Made by a program: the position numbers and the translations under genes | The notes under the pieces: model-generated | Database searches by the model: none | Told to the model about the DNA's origin: nothing | Seen by the model: the letters and a program-made list of their open reading frames with translations, nothing else | Assembly: GCA_002633025.1 (NCBI GenBank) | Contig: NMRB01000353.1 | Location: 74,605 to 138,604, forward strand | DNA length: 64,000 nt | Direction: 5' to 3' | Source: Notospermus geniculatus | Lineage: Eukaryota > Nemertea > Pilidiophora > Heteronemertea > Lineidae | Shown: positions 12,026-23,290 of the stretch, piece after piece | Layout: every line of letters begins with the position of its first letter | How positions within the stretch are numbered: position 1 is the stretch's first letter

Positions 12026-12322
12026 ATATATCACTAAATATTTCATGACTGACAATAATTCCTGTCATGTGATTGGTTAGACCCACCAAATTTATGTCTT
12101 GACATAAATTCGAATATATGATTGTCCATAATTCCCATTTATGATTCATTTCGCCTACCATTGACTCGTGATGTTGATGTGGAACAAATGGGTATCTCCC
12201 ACAAAATGCAATTTTTAAACTCATTCAAAGGTGCGAGATGTTTTCATCTGGGCATGAAGAACATCGCTGAAAATTTCGTTTGACTTATGGGCAGAATTTC
12301 CTCTGCTTCATATTTTACTCAC

Positions 12323-12421
12323 GTTGACACTTTCAATTATTTGATAGTATGGAAGCTTGTGCTGGTTTACATCTTTGTCATCTGATTTCACTGTGAAAAT
12401 GACACGGCCGGCAACTTCACT
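12323..12421 (-). CDS. Cadherin-family gene, coding exon 6
   Basis: A 99-bp, 33-codon, phase-0 exon starting after a pyrimidine-rich acceptor ending CAG and followed by donor GTGAGT. It encodes GRVIFTVKSDDKDVN.. which fits the start of a second cadherin (EC) repeat after the linker in the preceding exon. It joins in frame to the exon at 12628-12720. The next exon lies further left and was not recognised; the foldback DNA at 9.5-12 kb would be in that intron. Confidence 0.75.
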
Positions 12422-12627
12422 CTGAAAAAATATAAACATCACTGCTTCTGAAAATCTTCATGGTGTACTTCATAAAAGCATGTTGATCAAAATACACATT
12501 GCGTTTCATTTAAAATTGGCACAAAACAGCATTGACAAAAATATGGAGCGGAAAAAAATCAATGAAAATGAAATATATAATTTGAAATGAAAAGAGAATT
12601 ACATGTAATAAGGAATATCTCGCATAC

Positions 12628-12720
12628 CTCAGAAATCTTCACATTGTACGGCAAATTGATAAACCTTGGTGGGTTGTCATTGCTGTCCTCCAGTGTGATG
12701 TGGATGGAAAATATCATGGT
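12628..12720 (-). CDS. Cadherin-family gene, coding exon 5
   Basis: A 93-bp phase-0 exon with acceptor TATTTTAG and donor GTATGC. It carries the cadherin calcium-binding signature: LEDSNDNPPRF followed by a Y..KISE motif, that is the end of one EC repeat and the linker to the next. This motif is the firmest evidence for the family. Cadherins are calcium-dependent adhesion receptors at the cell surface. Confidence 0.85.
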
Positions 12721-12872
12721 CTAAAATAGAAGTCATTGGTATTATGAATCATCAATTACTGTCAACTTACATTTTCAAAAGTCTAAACAGAAGTGATCCA
12801 ACCTGTGAGCACACACATCTACCATATCAATCACTTATAACCCTACTATAACATGTCTTTTTAGCCACTCAC

Positions 12873-12959
12873 CTGCGCATTGGCAGGAACTTTCCTCTTA
12901 CATTCCATCTGTTTTATCTCGATGACATCCAAATCATCTGTAGGTTCTGGTGTCGCGCC
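12873..12959 (-). CDS. Cadherin-family gene, coding exon 4
   Basis: An 87-bp phase-0 exon (29 codons) with acceptor ..CTCCAG and donor GTGAGT. It encodes an acidic stretch (PEPTDDLDVIEIKQMEC) followed by KRKVPANAQ. The pattern of a single cysteine just before the DxNDNPP strand resembles the N-terminal EC1 of protocadherin-15-type proteins, a suggestion from memory of the family rather than an alignment. Confidence 0.75.
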
Positions 12960-13428
12960 CTGGAGTACAAAAATGAATCATAAGGTGGATTAACTGGATT
13001 AAGACACTGAAGGATGCGGACCTAAGGGACACCTTAGAGAGGATGGAGATTGCCATTCATCTCCTTCGGTAGGTATCAGAGTGTCACAATGGAAATATCG
13101 ATGCCTGTCACGTCTGTCGTGGGAGGTTCGTCTGCCGGTTGGACTCGCTCTTCATGGGATAGTCGCGTTTATACTGTCAAACATTTCAGTCCAGTTGAAG
13201 CGAACAGTACTCGGACCGGACCAGTTCCACTTCATTAGTACCATTTAGACTACAGCGATGAGTCACCGCACAACGTACCTGAAGTACGCTCTCCATCCAG
13301 TTGAGGTAAGAAACTTGCGCGGAATGCATGCCGAAGCTTCCTGCGAGTGACGCAAGGACGAACTGCGCGCATGCTCAATACCGTCCCAGGTAAGTGGGCT
13401 AGGTTCAGTTCGCCGTGTGTCAGGTTTA

Positions 13429-14667
13429 TGCCCCGCTTTCACTTACGCTGCGAATATCCCGAATCGGAAATTTGTCCGGTTCGTAGATAATTCTCAAACG
13501 TTTCTTGCAGGTCTTAAATGATTTTTGGTTGATTCCTAAACATGCGTGAGTTCCTCGAGTCGCCACGAAAGTTTTTGTTTGTCAAAAACTTTCGTGAGAA
13601 GGTTCACAAAATTCAGGTACGAATTCAAGTACGAAGTATCAATTCCAATAACGAACTGTTAATTTGCACAGCTAACTGCTGTGTATGCAGTGCGAATATT
13701 TTCTTGCATGTACGTTCAGCTAATTAATATCCATGCACACCGATAAGCATGTCTCGATGTAACGCAGTCGCTGCCAGGTGTCTCGGTAGCTCAATCAGCA
13801 AGAGCGTTCGCCGCAGGTCCCTGGTTCGACCCCCAGCTGGGGCGAATTTTTTTCGCCCCTTTAATGGCTTTTTTCTTTTGGCTTTATTTTGTTATTGAAA
13901 GTACTCGGAATCCACCGAACGGCCCAGGGAAAAAAATAGCGGACAGGACGTGGTCATTGTTAGACAATTTTAGTGGGCAATTTTCAGGGTGTTTATCATC
14001 CAGGAAAACTAGGAAATTAGAATGAATAATCTAATTGGCAAACATGTTTGCTTGCCATCGTGCTGGAAATAATCATGTAAGAATTCTACGAATAAGGTAC
14101 GACTCACTTAATATGAATATTCGTGGCCGATTCGTGACCGATTCTTAAGCCCCTGTCACACTGTGGCGACTTAGACAGGCAAATCCCCGCGAACTAGAAT
14201 GAAATGGTCCATGAACCATGTACATGCCTCTCTTTGTCATTACACTATTATGTCCAAAGGGGTGCGCAGTCCTGTGACCTGGGCTTTGTTTGATTCATAA
14301 TATTCGGGACATTCGTACCTGTTTCCGTCCGGGATGTTCTCTGCTGGGGTCCACGAATTTGAGGGAGACACGAGTGGCCAAGGATAGCCCAGAATCCAAA
14401 AGAATCGACTACGAGGCTGTTACGGACGATAAGAAAGGGTTGCGAAGTGTTTACGATCCTACGAATTTGAAATTCGTGAACCATCCCACGAATGTTTTTG
14501 ACAAACAAAAACTTTCGTGGCGGCTCGACGAACTTACACGAACTGTACGAATGTTTAGGAATCAACAAAGAATAATTTAAGAACTGTAAGAAACAATTGA
14601 GAATTATCTACGAACCGGACATATTTCAAATTTCGGGACATTCGTAGCGTCAGTGAAAGCGGGGCAT
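13429..14667. mobile_element. TIR element in the cadherin intron
   Basis: Ends ATGCCCCGCTTTCACT (13429) and AGTGAAAGCGGGGCAT (14667) continue inward as imperfect inverted arms of about 250 bp, sharing ACAAACAAAAACTTTCGTG-type blocks at 13570-13590 and 14500-14520. A related end is seen near 15990-16036 plus 16818-16830, where it is split by another insertion. Confidence 0.75.
13778..13845 (+). other. tRNA-like SINE head
   Basis: A box-like CGGTAGCTCAATCAGCAAGAG, then CTGGTTCGACCCCCAG, a perfect T arm and B box, followed after two bases by a T run at 13847-13853 that could end Pol III transcription. The acceptor stem does not pair, so it is a tRNA-derived module and not a functional tRNA. Confidence 0.55.
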
Positions 14668-14725
14668 CATGGACCCACGCCGAAAACATCCCGCAACAGG
14701 CACGAATGTCCCGAATTTATAATAC

Positions 14726-15225
14726 TAGTGTCCCACTGGCGAATTTTGGTCTGCGACAAGGGACGAATGAAAAAATCGTAGCTTTTCGTGACTGTTCTTA
14801 GACTGTCGTCTATGTTCGCAGTAGGCCTAATTCGCCGGCTGGCAGAAAAACTTTCAAAATGTTCAAAATTTGCCTGCGACAAAATTTCATTCGCAGTCAG
14901 TCGAAGTTATCTCGTATATAGTCGCACCCATGTCGTACATAGTCGTACAGGATCGTAGGTCTTGAAGAGTAACCTCGACTATCTACGACAGTCGGCAACT
15001 ACCTGAGCTATGAGTAATGTGCGAAGAAACTACGAGCATCTACGTTTATCTACGACCAAGCACGACTAAAATCCGTCTGGGCCTGCGAGTGTTTGACGAA
15101 TCAGCGACAAATTGACAACTCGCCAAGAACTACGTATAGGCCTAATGCTATCGCAGCTTGTCGAGGGTATATCGCAGTCTTCAGATTCGCCCCTTGTCGT
15201 GAGCAAAAGTCGCCAGCGGGACACT
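14726..15225. mobile_element. 500-bp MITE
   Basis: Terminal repeats TAGTGTCCCACTGGCGA (14726) and TCGCCAGCGGGACACTA (15225). It lies between a second inverted pair, about 14086-14125 and 15265-15310 (AAGGTACGACTCACTTA), showing nesting. Interior is rich in ATCTACGA and TCGTAG words; no ORF of note. Confidence 0.8.
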
Positions 15226-16036
15226 ACCATTAACGAATCAAGTACCGGTACGAATCGGGCAGGAATATTCGTAAGTGAGTCGTACCTTATTCGTACAATT
15301 CTTACATGATTCTTTGAACTAGCATATTGACCCGTGGCGAGCACATTTTGGGGGAGTTAGTTTGTCCTTGAATATCCTGAGGTACCGGTAGAGGGTCTGT
15401 TGCTTTATTGATGAGTTTGTTTGGATAGGGGTAGTTTATTAACCGTCAAATCCATGAGCAGTGAGGAGTTTTGACTTTCTAAACAGCAGCATCACGTCTG
15501 GTTGGTTTATTACATCTCTTCAATCACACTAATGCAAAGGTGACCCAGATTCATGATAGCTCGGTTCACATAACATGAGCCCCACTGTGTATCTGTCCAG
15601 CCACTCTAACACGTAGGTAGGTCACTGACCTTCTTGTAGATGGCAGCGCAGGTCACCACACATTTGATTTTCTCTCTTTTTCATGTAAATCAGCACTTCT
15701 TTTAAAACCAAACCGTAACGAAACACGTTCCTCCAATTGTACTGTACACATAGGCCGCTCTTCGTAGGCTTCAAGCCCTAACTAAGGATGAGATAGGGCA
15801 GAGAGTCCGGTCCACCGTAACTGTGTACAGTCATTACATAGCAAGGTATAGCAGATAAACAGGTCAACTCAGGTTGATAACAAAATCCAACATGGCTAGC
15901 GTCCATTATAGTATAGATTCATAGTTGTTTCTTCACCCATTTATGACATTCGGCACATTTTTCAACCCGATTAGCCACGAATTTCGAGAATTTAAGATTT
16001 GGGGCGATTCGGGACATTTGTAGCGTTAGTGAAAGC

Positions 16037-16808
16037 GGCTTACTGGAATAAACGCAACGCAACGCAATCAACGCAATGAACCTAGTTCCTATTTTACCCA
16101 TTTGCCGCTGCTTTGGTAGGCGTAGTAAGCACATAACATATGCGAGGGTCGAGGATTGATGCTTCCGGCAAGGGACCATTCATTGTGTATCAATCCGACA
16201 GTCATGATAGTCTCGGGCAACATATTAAAACGTTCATGGCCATCTTGGTGTAACGCACTCACCTGGTATGCGCGAGCCTAGCATCTCCCAATGATCCCAT
16301 ACTGGTCTCCTGTCCAACCTACGTAATAGTGGCAACTAGACTGATACTCTGCTGAGCTCTGATACAAGTACAGGTAGTGAGCCAAAAAATGTCCGCCGTC
16401 TTTTTCATCACTTGCGAAGTTTGACGAGCTGCAACATCATTACCAACCATTCATCAAGTAAGAGCCCATTCTTGAACGCATTCCTTTACGTGTAGCAACA
16501 GCCTCCACGCCAAATTAATAACTTGGAGCATTCAGATTGAGATAGGCCCAGGTAGATTTGAACTTCACGTCGAGCTTGGAAACATGATGCATGCATATGA
16601 CACGACTCGTGCCTGTGCATGATGTACATGACGTCGTGACGACGTGTAGGCCTACACGCACGTATCTTGATCGATCGATCGCCAGTTCGCCGTCAAACAT
16701 TTGAACACCGCCATCTAACGTCGACATAACAAATCAGCTAGTCATTTGGAAACAGTGATTACTCCCATTGCGCTGCATTGCGTTGCGTTGCGTTTTTTCC
16801 AGTAAGCC
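16037..16808. mobile_element. TIR element with 9-bp target duplication
   Basis: AGTGAAAGC is duplicated at 16028-16036 and 16809-16817. The ends are GGCTTACTGGAA and TTCCAGTAAGCC, each followed inward by GCGTTGCGTTGCGTT repeats. A 9-bp duplication suggests a Mutator-like transposase acting in trans. It inserted into an end of the 13429-type TIR family. 16310-16440 inside it resembles 26505-26640. Confidence 0.85.
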
Positions 16809-16934
16809 AGTGAAAGCCGGGCATTACACAGCACATTTGGTCGGGGTACCGTACTCGGTCCAGACTGAGACCACCTCTTTCTGCGGGTCTTGGTACGGTT
16901 CACTTGTGGTCCGGACCGGGTGCGCCTGGCAAGC

Positions 16935-17061
16935 TAAAGCTGCGTTTACCAGACATCCGGAATGCGATATAGGGACGCGGAATCCCCGGCGGAAGCGATA
17001 GGTTGTATGAGAAAATGCATTGTATTTTCCGCATTCCGCATGTCAGCTAAACGCAGCTTTA
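16935..17061. mobile_element. Short palindromic MITE
   Basis: Arms begin TAAAGCTGCGTTTACC and end with TAAACGCAGCTTTA; inner ATCCGGAATGCG and CGCATTCCGCAT also pair. About 127 bp, no ORF. Confidence 0.75.
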
Positions 17062-17205
17062 CACTGCCACTTTTTTGCCGTACCGGTACCGTACTCAGTC
17101 CGTTCCGAGTTTACTTGATTTTTGCGAGGGTAAATGCGGCTATAGAGCAGCCTTTCTCTGGGTAATTCCAATTCTGCTGTACAATAAATTCACCAAATGT
17201 TGCAT

Positions 17206-17824
17206 CTATAGATCCATAGCGTCAATTGGGCCAAATGGAAAGAAATCATCCTTTTTCACATGATTTGTGTGAAACAAAATGTTTTCTTTTTGTTCTTGAG
17301 GCCCAGTATCATGAACATGTGCGCATACTGTCAAAACGGCATGAATGACGTCGTCGTGGAGTGGAAGTCACATGGCGCACAGTGTTGTGACGCTGTCACG
17401 TCATCCTGCTGGAGGACCATGAGCGGGCTTGAAATTGACGAAATTTTGACATGAAAATAATTAATTTCTAGAGTATCACGTCTTTGATTTTTTATGTCTG
17501 TACCAAAATGAGTTCGGACTGCCACGTGCTTTCATATGAATATCGTTTCTGGAAGAAAGTTTTGCACTACGCGGTTTTTTGCACCTGTGAAGTTGAAAAT
17601 GCGGAACTTTCAAACCTGTTTGGGACATTCTGCGCACGATATCACTTTGGTCTGAATGTGTTTTGCATCAAAATGTGATTGAAGAGAATCTCTGAGCAAT
17701 CCTTTTCTTCTGATGTGCAGCTTTGGTAATATATCGCTTGTCACTATTTGATTCTCGGAGATTGAAAATGTGATGCACATTACATTTATGTAAACAAGGT
17801 TCCAAATGACGCTATGGATCTATA
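17206..17824. mobile_element. Inverted-repeat element
   Basis: CTATAGATCCATAGCGTCA at 17206-17224 and TGACGCTATGGATCTAT at 17808-17824 are near-exact complements bordering about 600 bp. Open frames within have no recognisable features. Confidence 0.6.
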
Positions 17825-17856
17825 ATAATGCCATATTTTGGCACTCTGCTCTCAGT

Positions 17857-18450
17857 GGGTAAGGTCAAATATTTGGGCTACGCTAAAGCTGAGATAAGTT
17901 TTATCCCCCTTGGTGGGTGTGACTCTGAACTCCTAAAACCTCCTTCAGATTAAGACTTCATTAAAACTTCGTTAAAACCTAGATAAAACCCAGACTAAAA
18001 CTTGGTTAAAACCTGAGATTCATGGAATCTGCTCTTGGCCTTCATTTAGTCAAAGATGTCTCTGAATTGACTCTCTGATACAAGCAGGTGTACGGTCAAA
18101 GTTGGTTCAGATTTTCAGAGTGCTATGGCTTGTAACTGGAAGGGCAAACATAGCTGCTACATTAACCCAAACGTTTGACCTCTGCATGTTTTAGTCAGGT
18201 TTTAGTCCCTCGGGACTAAAACCTCACCCAATTCATTTTCCATTAAAACTTTTAAAACTTCAGCTTCCTGCTGGGATTAACGAAGTTTTAACTAGAGAGG
18301 TTTTAATACTCGGGTTTTAAAACTTTCTTGAGACAGTTTTAAGCGGGCTTTAAGATAAAACCTGGAGGGAAGTCAAATACTGGTTTTAATCTAAAATTTT
18401 CTTAAGGCTTGGCATTAAAACCTGACTAAGCCGAATATTTGACCTCACCC
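17857..18450. mobile_element. Inverted-repeat element with AAAACCT-rich core
   Basis: Ends GGTAAGGTCAAATATTTGGG and the complement CCGAATATTTGACCTCACCC. The interior repeats TTAAAACCT, TAAAACTT and their complements more than fifteen times in both orientations, so the core is itself full of short inverted repeats. Confidence 0.75.
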
Positions 18451-18554
18451 AATGTAACATTCAAAAAATGGTGTTATTTTCTGTCAACAGTTTCACATCA
18501 CTACATACACTGTTATTATTTTAGTTTGTTTTGTACTCAAGTCAGTGAACTTAC

Positions 18555-18802
18555 ATCACGATTGATGAATTTAGTCAAACGGATGATGACCTCCTGCTTG
18601 TTAGCTGGATTCGGTTCAATCTTGAAGTACTTCCGTGGATCCAAGTCTTTCCTTTTCACATACTGTGTCTCAAAATACGCGTCATCTTTGAAGTCAAAGT
18701 TTGCCTTGTAGACAAGGTTTATGTACTTGGCATCATCGGTAGACTGCCATTCACCATTGATCAACATCACAACTTGAAATTTTGTTGGATTGTGGTCAAT
18801 TT
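18555..18802 (-). CDS. Cadherin-family gene, coding exon 3
   Basis: A 248-bp exon with acceptor CTTTTAG and donor GTAAGT after codon GAT. It enters in phase 1 and leaves in phase 0, matching both neighbours. The product reads as beta-rich EC1 sequence (FQVVMLINGEWQSTDDAKY.., then YFKIEPNPANKQEVIIRLT and FINRD), where the last segment looks like the usual 'L-D-R-E/D' turn of a cadherin repeat. The 5.6-kb intron following it (12960-18554) is packed with nested MITEs. Confidence 0.75.
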
Positions 18803-18849
18803 CTAAAAGAGACGCAACAGAAAAAATATTGAGTGAAATCTGGCAGCTT

Positions 18850-19095
18850 CGGCACCACTGGTCAACAAATACAAAAAACTCTCAACTATGGCACCACTGG
18901 TAAACGAATACATTAGAACCTCTCAACTATGGCACCACTGGTCAACAAATACAGAACTTCTCAACTACGTGTATGGAACAACTGGTCATCAAATACGGTA
19001 GAACCTCTCAACTATACGGTACCAGTGGTCATCAAATAGAGTAGAACCTCTCAACTACTATGGCAGCACTGGTCAACAAATGAATCTCTCAACTA
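18850..19095 (+). repeat. Tandem repeat, unit about 40-60 bp
   Basis: About six imperfect units of 'CTCAACTATGGCACCACTGG' followed by TCAACAAATAC(A/G)GTAGAACC. It lies just downstream of exon 3's acceptor side inside intron 2 of the cadherin gene. Confidence 0.85.
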
Positions 19096-19221
19096 AGGGC
19101 ATGTTTGAGATTCATGGCAAATTCTTAATTGAGAGATTGTGATGTACATGGACACTGATTATAGAAGTAAGAATAAAATTTTTGAATCGACAAATTCAGG
19201 ATTGATCTTTAGTGTCCGGGG

Positions 19222-19385
19222 GTACCCTCCGAGAAGGGTTCATTAGTCCGAAGGTTCAGTAGTCCGACAAGCTTATTCCACCATTATGCATACGGGCCCC
19301 GGGGACCTTCGGACTAGTGAACCTTCGGACCAGTGGACCTTCGGACTAGTGAACCTTCGGACTACTGGACCTTCGGACTAGTGAG
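19222..19385. repeat. Short tandem/inverted repeat of CTTCGGACTAGTGAAC
   Basis: On the right, a 19-bp unit containing CCTTCGGACTAGTG repeats about five times; on the left AGTCCGAAGGTTCAGTAGTCCG is in the opposite orientation around CCGGGG. The array is therefore palindromic as a whole. Confidence 0.8.
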
Positions 19386-19465
19386 ATGTCTCCTACCCTC
19401 CTGTAAGAGTTGCTGATATCAATATTTTTTATTCAAAGTGAAAATTACATTTCAACAATACATAC

Positions 19466-19552
19466 CTGCTTGGTTTATTGGCTCAGGAATTTTAATGAAC
19501 ACCTGGGTTGTTGGGAAAAAGTTTGTTCCGATTTGGCGAAACATCTGGCATG
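19466..19552 (-). CDS. Cadherin-family gene, coding exon 2
   Basis: An 87-bp exon with acceptor TTGTTTCAG and donor GTATGT, phase 1 in and phase 1 out. It encodes CQMFRQIGTNFFPTTQVFIK.., continuing the mature N-terminus after the signal peptide. Phases agree with the exons on both sides, which supports one transcript. Confidence 0.7.
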
Positions 19553-19811
19553 CTGAAACAAAGTATAACATAAAATTAATCAACGCACACAAAATTTGTG
19601 ATGAAGACACCTACATTTAGTATGAAGTTGGTTTCAATTCACAACATGACATCACAAGCTAGGTGGTGCTGACAAGCTAGAAACACATAAAATGGCCAAA
19701 TAAAGGGATGACTGTGTGCCTTAGCAGTCACCAGAAAAATCACAAACATTGCAGAATATGAGGACATGCAAGGTGAAAATTCTAGTAAAGTTTAGTTCAT
19801 AAGAAACTCAC

Positions 19812-19956
19812 CTGGATATTTAGTATCCCAGATTGCTTCCGTGTGATAAAATGTCACGAGGAGAACTATGGCAACCTGCCATGATGATGGACTTCCAGTG
19901 TTGGAAGCCATAATGTTGGAGCTTTTGTTCTTGTTAGTCCTTTGTGACAAGTGAAT
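19812..19956 (-). CDS. Cadherin-family gene, first coding exon with signal peptide
   Basis: An acceptor TTCTGTTGCAG at 19957 opens a short 5' UTR; the ATG is at 19911 and the donor GTGAGT follows 19812. The first 26 residues (MASNTGSPSSWQVAIVLLVT.., ending HTEA) form a plausible signal peptide with a hydrophobic core and small residue before the cleavage site. An upstream non-coding exon must exist at higher coordinates. Together the six exons give about 238 codons, the N-terminus of a secreted or membrane cadherin-like receptor; the rest of the gene is not in view. Confidence 0.75.
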
Positions 19957-22870
19957 CTGCAACAGAACAAAAAACGTTTTTGAATATCATGATGGAAGAC
20001 GTTGGACATGGGGGCTGGAATGAAATTTTGATCAGACAGGGGTATAAAGAACGTTTGTGGCTAGTCCCGGTACCATTGTTTCGCATAACCTTAAGGGGAA
20101 GCTGTTGTTGTACATTTTAATATTGCTTGGATCTAAGCCACTCTGAGAAAAGACCCCCCACCCAGTTGAGTGTTTGTATGATCCCTATGCTTTATACAAA
20201 CAGAACATGATCAAGGTCCTAAGAAATACAGCTTAATTACATTACATAATCAATAACAAAAAAATTCACCGAACATGAAAAACAGGTACAATTTTCTTGG
20301 AGCAGAAGCATGTAAATGACATATTCAGGGAGTGGCAGCAAATGTCACAAATCCGTAGAACCTCTGGTGGCGAGGGTATCTTGACCTGCTTCCTGTACAC
20401 CATACATGCTCAGTAAAATAAAGGACAACCAGGAAGTACATGTAAAATCCAAATCCAATATGGCCGCCCTGTCACGGAAAATCTGACAGCATTCATGGAA
20501 TTCACGTGCGGAGTAAGTTGTTCTATATCCGTTGAAAATATTGCTATCAAAAGGGGTGGATTAAGTAGAAAAAAAACATCGAACTTTACGATATGCATGT
20601 GTTTGATCTTCAAAATGTTACACTTCTTGCGAAAGTGTTCCGACAACTAGTCTTTTGTTTCAGCTTATTAGCTAATTAGTGTGTTCTAAGACACGTCTCA
20701 TCGGTTCCTTTTGAATGATAGACCCCGCAGGTGCCTTATTTTCGTCATATAACTTTTACTTCTATGGTATTTTGACATGTTTCATTGACCACGTTCCAAA
20801 AATTCACAACGTCAGCCTCCCCTTAAGAAATGAGCCAAGGACCAATCATATTGTAACTGAGTCGAGTGTCACCGATACCAGCAACAAAACTTACCATTTA
20901 ATTCGCTGGAAATTTCAGTGGCATTGACACTGCGTGAATAGTTTACGGTTCAGTTTACGTTTTATTTTCTTTTTTGTTTGAAATTGGCGCCTTTGATACA
21001 TCTGTGGAATCTATAGCCCTTGGTGGCGCTCAATCCTGATCGAAGCATATTACCGGTACCTAATCGCATAGGCCTTTGAAAACCAAGAGCGAGCGCGTGA
21101 TCGGTCAGTTCACTGTTGGGTTTTGGTGCAATGCGCACATTTAGGAAGGGCCTGTTTACACAATTTGATTTCCCTTTGGGCGTTGGACACAGGCGTCGCA
21201 GAATCGTAAGTTTAGATATCGTTGTTTCAAGTTGGAATTTCTCTTTATTTTGTTTATCATTATTTGGTGTGAGATATTTACTTAATTTGATATCCACGGC
21301 ATTGGTTAAACCCGAGTTTAAACTTTGTTTTGTAATTGATAGTTTATTATAAAAAGTGGAATCCAGAGACCATGTACATATACAAGTAAGACACAGTGGT
21401 GTGGTGGTAAAGAAACTCATGTAAACACATTGAAGTGTGGTAAGTAGGCCTACGGCAGTAAACACAAGATGTCGTTACGGTCGTAGGAAATGTAAACGTG
21501 TTAAACCCATGTGATGGCCAGATCCTTTAAGAGGTGGCCCCACTTGCGAATAAAGTCGTGGGAAGGTTTATAATGCTTTTCAATGAGGCTTTTATGCCTG
21601 ATGCAGGCCTTAAGTGCGTTAAAGGATGGAGGTAGGTCTTGACACTTTGCATTATAAATGTACTCTTTTGTAAAACTTTGCGTTACCGGTATTTGTGCCA
21701 TTCATGTTTTATACACTGCATTGTTTAACCCGTTTGTAATATTTGGCTTACATGTATTTTACAGGTTTTAAATAAAACTAGTATATGGAAATTCTACAAT
21801 TTTTGTCAGTCTCGAAATCTGAAGACTCCACCACTCTTTCAGCAAATCTTGAAAATTTTGAGGAATAGATCCTGAAGTAGGCCTAGTGATCCAACATGTC
21901 AGACTTGGCAAAGGGAACCTACCCATAGGCCTATGATTCTCCAACTGATAGAACGCACATATGAACACCCCGATTCACTCGCACGCTACAACATTACTTA
22001 CAGTGACACCTTGTGTGTCATTCATTTATGTCATTCATATCCCCTTTATTCCTGAAGAATTCAAATATTTAGGTCGACCTACACTATGTATGTACATCCT
22101 TCTATACAGAAATATATCATGTTTCTATTCTTATGTCCGCCTTTTTTTGAAACTGGTTTTCATTTATTTGCACATGAAATGTATGATCTGAATGATTTTA
22201 ATTCACACTTCAATGAATCATTCATTGTACATGTACAAGCATAACAAAAGTTTGATAATGCATTACCAATGCCTTTTTATAGAAATGTCATTTCATCTCC
22301 GAGCAGGCCTGGATTAAACGGACTATACATTCCGATCAATGCTTGATTTCTCATGAAAAACTTCTTACATTTCTTACAATATTGATGGCCATCTTGGATA
22401 ATGTGTTCACAGTCGACCCGCAAAGGTATGAACAGCGCCACGACGTGTCAGCCGCGGTATTTGGCGGTACTAACTGCTAAATCACTGAACGAAAGCGAGG
22501 CAGTGACGTAGGCGTAGCAGACGCTATAAAACAATCACTAATTACGCACGATTAGTAAAACGTTTGAAGGTGGCTTGATGTTTACATGTTGATGGATGTT
22601 TCTCTACGAAAGTTGCCGAAAATTTCATCGAAATCGGTTCAGTTTTGGCCGAGTTATCGATCGAATGCTAACCTTGTGTTTTCGTAAACAGGCGTTCTTC
22701 AAAGTGCGTACACTTTCTTGGAATAGTATTTTGAAACTTCTGCTTAGGTCATTCGGGTTGTTATAACACAGAAGAATCCACATGCGAAGCGTGGTTCTAT
22801 GCACGCATGTCTGAGGGGTTGACAATCACCCCGAAACACAACCACATTTTCAAGAAATCTCTTTCGCTTT
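19957..22870. other. Upstream of cadherin coding exon 1; no exon recognised
   Basis: The 5'-most cadherin exon should lie at or beyond this stretch. A minus-strand frame of 167 codons (20962-21465) and its plus-strand shadow show no domain, signal peptide or splice context that I trust. Sequence is AT-rich with isolated TAGGCCTA and TGTACATGTA words. Confidence 0.4.
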
Positions 22871-22882
22871 ATCCATTGTCTA

Positions 22883-22959
22883 CTGGTTCCATGGGCTCCG
22901 ACGGTGGCGCTGACTGGTCGAATCGTCAGTCAGCGCCACGTCGGCCACCAAGGAACCAG
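22883..22959. repeat. Hairpin, arms about 32 bp
   Basis: CTGGTTCC..GGTGGCGCTGACTG pairs with CAGTCAGCGCCA..GGAACCAG around a 10-base loop; a few mismatches lie mid-stem. Confidence 0.8.
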
Positions 22960-23089
22960 CTTTATGCCTGCGAGAATCGTTACCTACTGTTGTTAAAACT
23001 GCGTACAAAAACTTGGAATACCATGCCGATGTATGAAATTAATACAGATTGGAGATTGATAGTTTCTCCATCCATTCAGTTTTGCTGGT

Positions 23090-23254
23090 NNNNNNNNNNN
23101 NNNNNNNNNNNNNNNNNNNNNNNNNNNNNNNNNNNNNNNNNNNNNNNNNNNNNNNNNNNNNNNNNNNNNNNNNNNNNNNNNNNNNNNNNNNNNNNNNNNN
23201 NNNNNNNNNNNNNNNNNNNNNNNNNNNNNNNNNNNNNNNNNNNNNNNNNNNNNN
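23090..23254. other. Assembly gap (165 N)
   Basis: Run of N. Translations across it are meaningless. Confidence 1.
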
Positions 23255-23290
23255 ATAGATAGATAGATCGTAGGTTCGAATCCCGCCGTA
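23255..23290 (+). other. GATA microsatellite and tRNA B box after the gap
   Basis: ATAGATAGATAGAT is followed by GTAGGTTCGAATCCCGCCG, a perfect B box and T arm. The 5' half is hidden by the gap; likely the 3' end of a tRNA-derived SINE head. Confidence 0.5.

Noticed and set aside
13778-13845. Functional tRNA gene
   Set aside because: Good B box and T run but no acceptor-stem pairing; treated as SINE head.
18850-19385. CRISPR-like array
   Set aside because: Repeats are imperfect, contiguous or palindromic, without unique spacers, and the genome is eukaryotic.
20962-21465. 167-codon minus-strand ORF
   Set aside because: No domain, no splice context, low-complexity start, and an opposing frame is equally open; likely chance.
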